Part shown: positions 1 through 6,348 of the stretch, one piece after another
How the letters are laid out: each line of letters begins with the position of its first letter
Numbering within the stretch: the first letter of the stretch is position 1
Translations under genes and position numbers: made by a program
Notes under the pieces: generated by a model
Databases searched by the model: none
Told to the model about the DNA's origin: nothing
What the model saw: the letters and a program-made list of their open reading frames with translations, nothing else
Assembly (NCBI RefSeq): GCF_040784935.1
Contig: NZ_CP160680.1
Location: forward strand, 5,995,802 to 6,059,801
From: Lewinella sp. LCG006
GTDB taxonomy: Bacteria > Bacteroidota > Bacteroidia > Chitinophagales > Saprospiraceae
Direction of reading: 5' to 3'
DNA length: 64,000 nucleotides

Positions 1-829
1 TGGAAATAGTATAGTTACGGCTGAAGACACAATAGCTATTCGCTCCTTTTACGGACGTACCCATAATATGGTACCCTCTGTAATGCCTTATGCTCCATAT
101 GAGTTTATCCTCGAAGGTCCGTTATTTGTCAATCCTGGGGATTACGTAGAGTTCACTATCTCTGTAGGAACCCCAGAAGCCCCAGCGGAAGACCTTTATG
201 GCTTTGTCTTTCCTTTTGTGTACAACCCTGATGCCGTTCGGCCTTCCAGTGTTACGGTCAATTGGCACGACAATAATTTCCTGGCATATGATTCTCCGGT
301 ACTTTTCATGAATCACAATGATTTTAGTGGTCGTTTTGATGCGGGATATACCAGAACCAGTGGGCTGGTAGCCAGTGGTCATGGGGAATTAGGTACTTTA
401 GGGATTGTTATTGATGATATCCAAGGCTTCCGTAGCGAAGAAGAAGAAATATTGTTAACTTTTGGTGGTGAAACGGGTAGTAGCCTTGATCAGTTTGGAG
501 AGTACAATTCCGTTTACGTTCGTCCTTTCCAGGTCCGGGTAAGACTGCGGCCTGAAGATGAAACATTAACTCAAGCGTCATCGCTGGATGATTTGCTTAA
601 AACCTATCCTAACCCTACCAGCGAGTACTTAAACATTCACCTCAATGGGCAGCAAGCATTTGAGCAAATCACCCTACGCACAATGACAGGACAGGTTGTT
701 CATCATCAGGAAACCTCTGGTGTCAACCATGCTGTTCTAAGTGTAGCTGGTCTTACTCCGGGTATGTATATACTAAGTGTCACCAGCGATAAAGGAACGA
801 TCAACCGTAAGATTGAAATCTTGCGATAA
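1..829 (+). CDS. T9SS-sorted secreted protein with cohesin-like domain (5' partial)
   Basis: The frame is open from the first bases of the window, so the N-terminus lies upstream; the ATG at 68 is probably internal. The visible part starts with a beta-rich domain of about 130 residues. It resembles a cohesin fold: a PGDYVEFTISV strand, then LYGFVFPFVYNPDAV, then GELGTLGIVIDD. The last 80 residues are a type A T9SS C-terminal sorting domain, with YPNPTSEYLNIHL, a GQVV turn, LTPGMYILSV and a basic end. The protein should be exported by Sec, moved across the outer membrane by T9SS and attached to the surface or released. The ligand is unknown. The sorting domain is clear; the cohesin resemblance is by pattern only. 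Confidence 0.85.
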   Translation, partial: GNSIVTAEDTIAIRSFYGRTHNMVPSVMPYAPYEFILEGPLFVNPGDYVEFTISVGTPEAPAEDLYGFVFPFVYNPDAVRPSSVTVNWHDNNFLAYDSPVLFMNHNDFSGRFDAGYTRTSGLVASGHGELGTLGIVIDDIQGFRSEEEEILLTFGGETGSSLDQFGEYNSVYVRPFQVRVRLRPEDETLTQASSLDDLLKTYPNPTSEYLNIHLNGQQAFEQITLRTMTGQVVHHQETSGVNHAVLSVAGLTPGMYILSVTSDKGTINRKIEILR

Positions 830-830
830 G

Positions 831-956
831 TGACGGGATAAAAATAGCTGATCCCATTTTTGATTCGCTAAAATTTTCTAAGCAAGTGACTAAAAGGAAC
901 TTGCGTGAAAATATTTGCGAATCTTTGAAAAAAAATGGGATCAGTTATTTCCGTCA
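831..956 (+). repeat. 126-nt hairpin repeat, long copy A
   Basis: This imperfect palindrome begins TGACGG one base after the preceding stop codon and ends CCGTCA. The arms pair through TGATCCCATTTTT against its complement, then GATTCGC, then GCAAGT/ACTTGC, around a loop containing ACTAAAAGGA. The reverse complement of 32636-32760 aligns along the whole length, and 6306-6334 carries only the ends. Differences from the other long copy fall in pairs that keep the stem. It resembles a MITE or REP-like element; no transposase is visible nearby. Confidence 0.85.
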
Positions 957-1037
957 AACACTAAAGACATTCATTGCTTTTTATTTTATTATCTGGCCAG
1001 GGATGGCTAGATAGATTCGTGGAATTATTATCATTGC

Positions 1038-1067
1038 AAAGCCACACCGAGAGGTGTGGCTTTTTTT
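1038..1067 (+). terminator. Rho-independent terminator
   Basis: GCCACACC at 1041-1048, a GAGA loop and GGTGTGGC at 1053-1060 form a perfect 8-bp GC-rich stem followed by seven T. AAA upstream extends the pairing. It should end transcription from the T9SS protein gene after the hairpin repeat. The rest of the 383-bp gap (830-1212) holds the repeat, this terminator and a small hairpin at 1192-1207. Confidence 0.85.
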
Positions 1068-1191
1068 ATATCCCGACCATAACAATTGATTTACCTAAAT
1101 CGTTAAATGGGGTGTCCTTGCTGAGAAAGTAAGAACCATACTAAACTACGCTGCGAAAACTACACACTTCGTAAATCCGCAGCAGCCTTTT

Positions 1192-1207
1192 GGCTGCCTC
1201 TAAAAAC
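1192..1207 (+). promoter_or_regulatory. Hairpin just upstream of a start codon
   Basis: GCAGCC, TTTT, GGCTGC form a perfect 6-bp stem ending five bases before the ATG at 1213. It covers the place where a ribosome binding site would sit, so it may limit translation. No clear TAnnTTTG box was found upstream. Confidence 0.35.
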
Positions 1208-1212
1208 TAGCT

Positions 1213-2043
1213 ATGTTCACTATACGTACGTTTGCACTATGCGCAAGCCTTTTGCTCAGTAGTTTTCTTTTTGCTCAACCACCAGGCAGCAATCTCTCCA
1301 CACGAGATGCTAACCAGGTAAATACACTCGGAGTAACCAATAGTACCCTTTTCGACCAGCTGATGGTGACCGTAGAAGGAGTAGGAAGCAATTCTCGCCT
1401 AACGCAAGAACATCAGGATTTAAAACCCTACCTCATGCCTGTGCGTAAAATGGGATTTCGAGGCTCAGACTGGAGCTATATGCTTGCAAGCTGTTTGGAG
1501 TACTATGTAAACCTTAGTAGAAACTTCAAGGACAATCTTAGCCCCGATTATATTTCCTTGAGTTTACAATCACAGGGGCAGCGATCCTCTCTCGACCAGG
1601 GATTGAAGTTTTTGGTTCAAAATGGTACCGTCAGCGCAGCGATTGTCCCTTACGACGCCGCTCAAATCTCCTCAACCGTTTATGCTACGACAAAGTACCA
1701 GATCAACAACTACCTTCACTTATTTCAACCTTTTGCTTCTCCACGAGAAAAAATATTTGAACTAAGAAAAGCACTTTTAAGAGGTAATCCTGTATTAATA
1801 GAATTTCAGGCGAGCAGTGATTTTCCACGAATTGGACCTACACGTACCTGGGAGCCTGACCGCAACGACGGCAATCTTTCTTACACCTTGTTGGTCATCG
1901 GCTTTGATGAAAACCTACAAGCCTTCGAAGTTCTAAGTAGCTGGGGAAGTACTTGGGCCAATAACGGTTATCTTACCATCAATTATAATGACCTGGCGAA
2001 CCGGGCTAGCAATGGTTACGTAATGATTCCCAACACCTATTAA
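1213..2043 (+). CDS. Secreted papain-fold protein with catalytic residues replaced (pseudopeptidase)
   Basis: A 276-aa protein with a Sec signal peptide (residues 1-22, ending FLFAQ). The remainder follows the order of a C1A papain domain: GSDW at 84-87 where papains have GSCW, SYTLLVIGF at 223-231 where they have HAVLIVGY, and SSWGSTWANNGYLTI at 242-256 where they have NSWG.WG..GY. Read this way, the catalytic Cys is Asp86, the His is Tyr224 and the Asn is Ser242, so no thiol protease activity is expected. It may be a binding protein on the papain scaffold in the periplasm or outside the cell. It lies 3 nt before the phosphoesterase gene and is probably co-transcribed with it. The fold is inferred from motifs only. 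Confidence 0.7.
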   Translation: MFTIRTFALCASLLLSSFLFAQPPGSNLSTRDANQVNTLGVTNSTLFDQLMVTVEGVGSNSRLTQEHQDLKPYLMPVRKMGFRGSDWSYMLASCLEYYVNLSRNFKDNLSPDYISLSLQSQGQRSSLDQGLKFLVQNGTVSAAIVPYDAAQISSTVYATTKYQINNYLHLFQPFASPREKIFELRKALLRGNPVLIEFQASSDFPRIGPTRTWEPDRNDGNLSYTLLVIGFDENLQAFEVLSSWGSTWANNGYLTINYNDLANRASNGYVMIPNTY

Positions 2044-2046
2044 ACA

Positions 2047-2547
2047 ATGAGGATAGGCCTGCTGAGTGATACACACAGTTTTCTTGATCCCAAAATCTTT
2101 AACCACTTTGCCGAGGTAGATGAAATATGGCACGGCGGCGATATTGGCGACCCTAAGCTCATGGATGAATTGGAGGCCTTCAAAACCGTCAGAGCTGTCT
2201 ATGGGAATATTGACGAACCTGCCTTGAGGCACCGCTACCCCGAAGATTTATTGTTTACCGTAGAGGATGTAAGGGTTTTTATCACACATATTGGTGGTTA
2301 TCCTGGCCGGTATAACACCAGAGTTCGTAAATTATTAGATGAGCATAAGCCAAAGCTTTATATCTGCGGCCATTCTCATATCTTGAAAGTGATACCTGAT
2401 GCTAAAAGAGCATTGCTGCACGTCAACCCTGGTGCCTGTGGGCATCACGGATTTCATAAAGTGCGGACATTGGTTCGTTTCTCTTTAACTTCTGGTCGCA
2501 TTCATGATATGGAAGTCATTGAATTAGGGCTCCGTGGTCGTGAATAA
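2047..2547 (+). CDS. YfcE/MJ0936-type metallophosphoesterase
   Basis: A 166-aa cytoplasmic calcineurin-like phosphoesterase of the small single-domain class. The metal-binding motifs are in order: SDTH near the start, HGGDIGD, YGNIDE, THIGG and GHSHILK. Members hydrolyse phosphodiesters with a two-metal centre, usually Mn, and their physiological substrate is mostly unknown. The length is normal for the family. It follows the papain-fold gene by 3 nt, and the DksA-like gene begins inside its 3' end, so the three probably form one transcript. Confidence 0.9.
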   Translation: MRIGLLSDTHSFLDPKIFNHFAEVDEIWHGGDIGDPKLMDELEAFKTVRAVYGNIDEPALRHRYPEDLLFTVEDVRVFITHIGGYPGRYNTRVRKLLDEHKPKLYICGHSHILKVIPDAKRALLHVNPGACGHHGFHKVRTLVRFSLTSGRIHDMEVIELGLRGRE

Positions 2548-2728
2548 TAAAAGCGTGACGGAGGCTGCTTTACGACAATCAAAAGATAAGTTAAGCAAAC
2601 TACGTCACGCTTTACACCGGGTAGACGAAGACAATTTTGGAATTTGTAAACGCTGCAGTAAAGCAATACCCATCATGCGGGTCGTACTCATGCCTCAGAG
2701 TCCCTATTGTGTCAATTGTGCCCAGTAA
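2534..2728 (+). CDS. Mini TraR/DksA-type zinc finger protein
   Basis: A 64-aa protein starting at GTG 2534, with a second GTG at 2540; a stop codon in frame at 2525 excludes a longer form. It overlaps the phosphoesterase gene by 14 nt. Four cysteines are spaced C38-x2-C41-x17-C59-x2-C62, the C4 finger of DksA/TraR. Those proteins bind in the secondary channel of RNA polymerase through a long coiled coil with an acidic tip. Here only a short helix of about 30 residues precedes the finger, so classical DksA action is doubtful. It may act like the shorter TraR-type factors. Confidence 0.75.
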   Translation: MVVNNKSVTEAALRQSKDKLSKLRHALHRVDEDNFGICKRCSKAIPIMRVVLMPQSPYCVNCAQ

Positions 2729-2746
2729 CTTCCATACTACTGGCTA

Positions 2747-2890
2747 CTAGAAACCAGTATAGAGGAAGTACATTAAGATAAGTAAAAGCACTGTTACCCC
2801 AGCTAGGATAAGGAAGAATTTGCTACTTGCCTTTTCGTCTTTTGCTTCGAGACGCTGCTGCTTTCTGGATTTCCGTTTTCTTGTTGACAT
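2747..2890 (-). CDS. 47-aa single-pass membrane protein
   Basis: This short reading frame starts at ATG (complement 2890) and ends in TAG. The product has an N-terminal run rich in Lys and Arg (MSTRKRKSRKQQRLEAKDEK), then one hydrophobic segment (FFLILAGVTVLLLILMYFL) and a four-residue tail, which suggests an inner membrane protein with its N-terminus inside. Such basic single-pass proteins are common in Bacteroidota and poorly characterised. It lies between the DksA-like gene and the Pif1-like gene, 212 nt from the latter. The coherent charge and hydrophobicity pattern is the main support. Confidence 0.6.
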   Translation of the reverse strand: MSTRKRKSRKQQRLEAKDEKASSKFFLILAGVTVLLLILMYFLYTGF

Positions 2891-3101
2891 AATATACGTT
2901 TAACTTTTAATGGATCGATAATTTTGGAGTTAGAAGTAAAACGAAATCAGTTGATTACGTTTTTATGGCTTCAGTAACGCGCAAAAATCGCTCGTGAAGG
3001 TAACTTGTTTGCCCAAATTTATACGGGCTATCAAGAATATCCCAAATTTTCCTTTGGTATTTTCAAAAAAAGAGACTTTTCTTGTGCCGTTTCTTAAGTT
3101 C

Positions 3102-4397
3102 CTATTGCTGCCCTTCATAAAAGGTGACTATCCGCTCATCCGTGATCACATCCTGTGGGCGTAGAGGCTGCCGGAGAATCACTCCTTCCAGGGTTCGGCA
3201 ACGACTCAGTGCTACATAAGTCTGCCCATGTTCAAAGGCGCCTCTACCCATATCTATCACAACTTTATCAAAGGTTTTTCCTTGCGCTTTATGAATGGTT
3301 ACCGACCAAGCCAGACGTAAGGGGAATTGCTTAAAAGACCCCAGACTTTCTGTGCCAATCTCTTCCGGCTTCTGCTCATCAATCTTGTAGCGAAGGATTT
3401 CCCATTCGTGGCGTTCTACTTTTACTTCTTCGCTCTTGTTACCTTCTTCAACAAGGATGGTGATCGCATCATCTTCCATCTTTACCACTTTACCAATCGT
3501 TCCATTGACGTATTTTTTATCGGGATCATTCCGGAGGAACATTACTTGGGCATTTAGCTTCAAATGCAGTAAAGCATCAGTGGGGAAAAGACGATCAGGG
3601 AAATCACCATTCACTTTTGCTAAATAAGTTTTGGCAGGAAAAGGAATGGCATCAAGTTCCTCTTTATTGATTGCATCTACACGCGCGTTACGAGCGGAAA
3701 GGGTGATCGCAAAATCGGGATTAGGCTCTTCCGGTAAGTAACGTGCATTCAGATCCTCAAGGTCTTCATAATCCAGTCGATTGAGTCTAATGCCTTCAAG
3801 TAGCCTTAAAAAATGGCGATTTTCTTGCCGGTAAACGGTATTCAACTCAATCATCTCCATGCTCACCGGTGGTTGAATGACCTTTGCGGAGAAAAAGTAA
3901 GGAGATGGGTAAACCGTGCGGAAAAGCTGTTTTTCTACCTCAGTTGAAACTACTGGAGGTAGCTGAAAAAGATCACCGAAAAAGATCATTTGTACTCCCC
4001 CAAAAGGGCGCGGATTTTCTCGGTGCAGCCTTAAGAAGTAATCAATATTGTCCAACATATCGGCTCGGACCATACTGATTTCATCAATGACGATGGTATC
4101 AAGCTGCTGATACAATTTTCGGTAACGGCGTTTCTTTATGTCCCGCTGAGGGTCCATCAATCGGGGAGGGAAACCAAAGAAGGAATGAATGGTTTGCCCC
4201 TTTACATTCAATGCGGCCACGCCCGTGGGGGCAAGCACCACCACTTTTTTGTGGCTTGTTTGTCGGAAGAGTTGAAGTAAAGTAGATTTACCCGTACCGG
4301 CACGACCCGTAACGAATAGCAAATCCTGACTTTTTTCCATACGTTCCAACGCATACACAAAATCGCTATTAAGAATTAGCGCATTTTTATCTTCCAT
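3102..4397 (-). CDS. Pif1-like SF1B DNA helicase
   Basis: A 431-aa superfamily 1B helicase. Motif I is GRAGTGKST (about 31-39), followed by LAPTGVAALN (Ia), VIDEISMV (II) and FFGDLFQLPPV (III). Near the C-terminus are the UvrD-like part AWSVTIHKAQGKTFD (V) and YVALSRCRTLEGV (VI). Pif1 helicases move 5'-3' and unwind G-quadruplexes, R-loops and replication barriers. This is the helicase core without the extra C-terminal domains seen in longer Bacteroidota relatives. It is transcribed away from the aminotransferase gene with a divergent gap of 185 bp. A RecD2-type assignment is less likely because of the TIHKAQG arrangement and small size. Confidence 0.9.
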   Translation of the reverse strand: MEDKNALILNSDFVYALERMEKSQDLLFVTGRAGTGKSTLLQLFRQTSHKKVVVLAPTGVAALNVKGQTIHSFFGFPPRLMDPQRDIKKRRYRKLYQQLDTIVIDEISMVRADMLDNIDYFLRLHRENPRPFGGVQMIFFGDLFQLPPVVSTEVEKQLFRTVYPSPYFFSAKVIQPPVSMEMIELNTVYRQENRHFLRLLEGIRLNRLDYEDLEDLNARYLPEEPNPDFAITLSARNARVDAINKEELDAIPFPAKTYLAKVNGDFPDRLFPTDALLHLKLNAQVMFLRNDPDKKYVNGTIGKVVKMEDDAITILVEEGNKSEEVKVERHEWEILRYKIDEQKPEEIGTESLGSFKQFPLRLAWSVTIHKAQGKTFDKVVIDMGRGAFEHGQTYVALSRCRTLEGVILRQPLRPQDVITDERIVTFYEGQQ

Positions 4398-4553
4398 TAC
4401 TCAGCATACTTGTCTCACCAAAGGTGCACTTTTATCCTGAGTCCACCCAATCCTCTGCCAGCGGATATTTCACCAAATAGGTACTGCAATTAAAGAAAGC
4501 CCTGATAAAATGCAATTTATAACCGGAAAGCACTACAATTAAAGGCTTAGCAC

Positions 4554-4561
4554 TATCTTTG
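4554..4561 (+). promoter_or_regulatory. Bacteroidota -7 box (TATCTTTG)
   Basis: TATCTTTG matches TAnnTTTG and lies 22 nt before the ATG at 4583. No clear TTTG -33 box was found. Its position rules out the upstream TTG at 4559 as the start of the aminotransferase. Confidence 0.6.
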
Positions 4562-4582
4562 CGGCTTGGAAAAAAAGCGTAT

Positions 4583-5815
4583 ATGCCAAATATATCCCAT
4601 CGTAGTACTACTGTTCCTCTTTCTCCTTTTCGGAAATTGATTCCATTGGCCGATAAAGCCAAGAAGATGGGACGCCATGTTTATCACTTGAACATTGGCC
4701 AACCCGATATTCTTACCCCTCCTAAGGCGATTGAAAAATTTCGGGCAGAACCATTAGAAATTCTGGCTTATAGCCCGGCGGAAGGGCATCAGAACTACCG
4801 TGAAGCACTGGTAGACTACTATGCTCGCTACGATATTAAGTTGAGCTACGAAGATATTTTGGTAACGACTGGTGGGTCGGAGGCAATTTTATTTTTTCTC
4901 TTGGCGTGTCTTGATCCAGGTGATGAAATTATTGTACCTGAGCCTTTTTATGCCAACTACAATGGTTTCGGCCATATTGCAGATATCCGCGTCACGCCAA
5001 TTACCTGCCACATTGAGGATGGTTTTTCACTGCCTCCTATCGAGCAATTTGCCGCTAAAATTACCCCTCGTACCAAAGCAATTTTCATAACCAATCCTAA
5101 TAATCCGACAGGCTGCTGCTACGCTCCGGCTACCTTGGAACAACTGGGTGAACTTGTAAAGGAGAAAGACATTTTCCTTTGTGTCGATGAAGTCTATCGG
5201 GAGTTTTGCTACGGTGAAAACACTTTCCTCTCCGCATTAAGTTTACCAGCAATAGACGACCATGCGGTGGTCATTGATTCCGTATCCAAACGCTACAGTG
5301 CCTGTGGGGCAAGGGTGGGTGCGCTCGTGACTCGCAACCAGGAAGTTACGGCCGCTATTTCGCGTTATGCAAAACTCCGATTAAGCCCCCCTGGTTTGGG
5401 TCAAATGCTTTCTTTGTATATGCTACAAGACGACGAGGCCTATCTCAACGGTGTTAAAGAAGAATACGAACGCCGACGTGATACTGTCTTTCAGCGTTTA
5501 CAAGTAATGCCAGGAGTTGATTCCTACTTACCTGGCGGTGCTTTTTACTGTTTCGCACGGATGCCCGTAGATTCGGCTGAAGATTTCTGTCGTTGGCTAC
5601 TAGAAGACTTTGAGCATGAAGGTGCAACCGTTATGTTATCGCCGGGGCAAGGATTTTATGCTACACCTGGCTTGGGAATCGATGAAGTGCGTATTGCTTA
5701 TGTCCTTAATGAAGAGGATTTACACGCAGCCATGGATTGCCTCGAAGTAGCCTTGTCAACTTATCCTGGGCGTACAGCACTAGCAGGTAATCATTTACAG
5801 CAATCTTCTCTTTAA
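4583..5815 (+). CDS. Class I/II PLP-dependent aminotransferase
   Basis: A 410-aa fold-type I aminotransferase, close in length to AspC-like family members. Visible are NIGQPDI near the N-terminus, VTTGGSEAILF (cofactor phosphate region), NPNNPTGCCY, a VDEVYREF strand carrying the PLP-pyridine Asp, and SVSKRYSACGARVG with the Schiff-base lysine at about residue 236. The substrate cannot be told from sequence; aspartate or a similar amino acid with 2-oxoglutarate is usual. The start at 4583 is set by the -7 box. It overlaps the convergent DUF3293 gene by 4 bp. Confidence 0.9.
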   Translation: MPNISHRSTTVPLSPFRKLIPLADKAKKMGRHVYHLNIGQPDILTPPKAIEKFRAEPLEILAYSPAEGHQNYREALVDYYARYDIKLSYEDILVTTGGSEAILFFLLACLDPGDEIIVPEPFYANYNGFGHIADIRVTPITCHIEDGFSLPPIEQFAAKITPRTKAIFITNPNNPTGCCYAPATLEQLGELVKEKDIFLCVDEVYREFCYGENTFLSALSLPAIDDHAVVIDSVSKRYSACGARVGALVTRNQEVTAAISRYAKLRLSPPGLGQMLSLYMLQDDEAYLNGVKEEYERRRDTVFQRLQVMPGVDSYLPGGAFYCFARMPVDSAEDFCRWLLEDFEHEGATVMLSPGQGFYATPGLGIDEVRIAYVLNEEDLHAAMDCLEVALSTYPGRTALAGNHLQQSSL

Positions 5816-6246
5816 TCTTTACACCAAAGTAGGGTAGGAGGCAGGCCTATTTCAAAAAACACCACCGCATTTTGCTGCCAGTGGCGACCAAGCTGTATAC
5901 CTTCCTCGGCATTCAGCCCCAGAATCAGAAAACTTTCCTCTGGGGGCCACTCGCCCTGTGGGTCTTCGCCACGTCCTTTGAAGAAGATAAGCTGGTTCTC
6001 TTTTATCCATTTTTCTAAAGCCTGATGATTATTCCTGTTTTCCTTAGCAGAATAAATTTGAGAATAAGGATTGTCTGCGGTAGCAAAAATGGCTGTATCT
6101 GCCTTATGAAGAATAAGAAGGTGTTCGAGAGCTGGTGATTTTACACCAATTTTCCAACTAATTGCAGGTTGATCAATACAGTAAAGAGCTTGTTCGTAGG
6201 TCGTTTTAAGCTGCTCGTCGAAACCTTGTGATTTATTCCTTGACAC
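5812..6246 (-). CDS. DUF3293 family protein
   Basis: A 144-aa soluble protein. The conserved centre reads ATADNPYSQIYSAKENRNN, a GRGEDPQGEWPPEESFLILG stretch, and a WQQNAVVFFE strand near the C-terminus. This is the DUF3293 pattern (NP.S...S.EEN.., W.EES.L..G, ..QNA.V). The function of the family is unknown. It converges on the aminotransferase gene with a 4-bp overlap and is divergent from yidC, with the short repeat copy in the gap. Confidence 0.75.
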   Translation of the reverse strand: MSRNKSQGFDEQLKTTYEQALYCIDQPAISWKIGVKSPALEHLLILHKADTAIFATADNPYSQIYSAKENRNNHQALEKWIKENQLIFFKGRGEDPQGEWPPEESFLILGLNAEEGIQLGRHWQQNAVVFFEIGLPPTLLWCKD

Positions 6247-6273
6247 TTTTTTTAATTAGCAGTTTGAAAGTGA

Positions 6274-6281
6274 TACCTTTG
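6274..6281 (+). promoter_or_regulatory. Bacteroidota -7 box (TACCTTTG) for yidC
   Basis: TACCTTTG matches TAnnTTTG. It would start a transcript near 6288 with a leader of about 60 nt that contains the short hairpin repeat copy at 6306-6334. There is only a T-rich tract at the -33 distance. Confidence 0.5.
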
Positions 6282-6305
6282 CGCGACTAATTTACATAAG
6301 TAATT

Positions 6306-6334
6306 TGACGGAACAAAGTTGTGTTATTCCGTCA
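6306..6334. repeat. Short copy C of the TGACGGAA hairpin repeat
   Basis: TGACGGAA and TTCCGTCA lie 13 nt apart, so this is the outer end of the hairpin repeat with its long middle missing. The flanks match copy B: GTAATT on the left and CTAA on the right. It lies in the yidC leader, 14 nt before the ATG. Confidence 0.75.
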
Positions 6335-6348
6335 CTAAGTTTCCATTC

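Noticed and set aside
6319-6348. TTG start giving YidC ten extra residues
   Set aside because: The extra residues are encoded by the short hairpin repeat. ATG 6349 gives the standard N-terminal helix.
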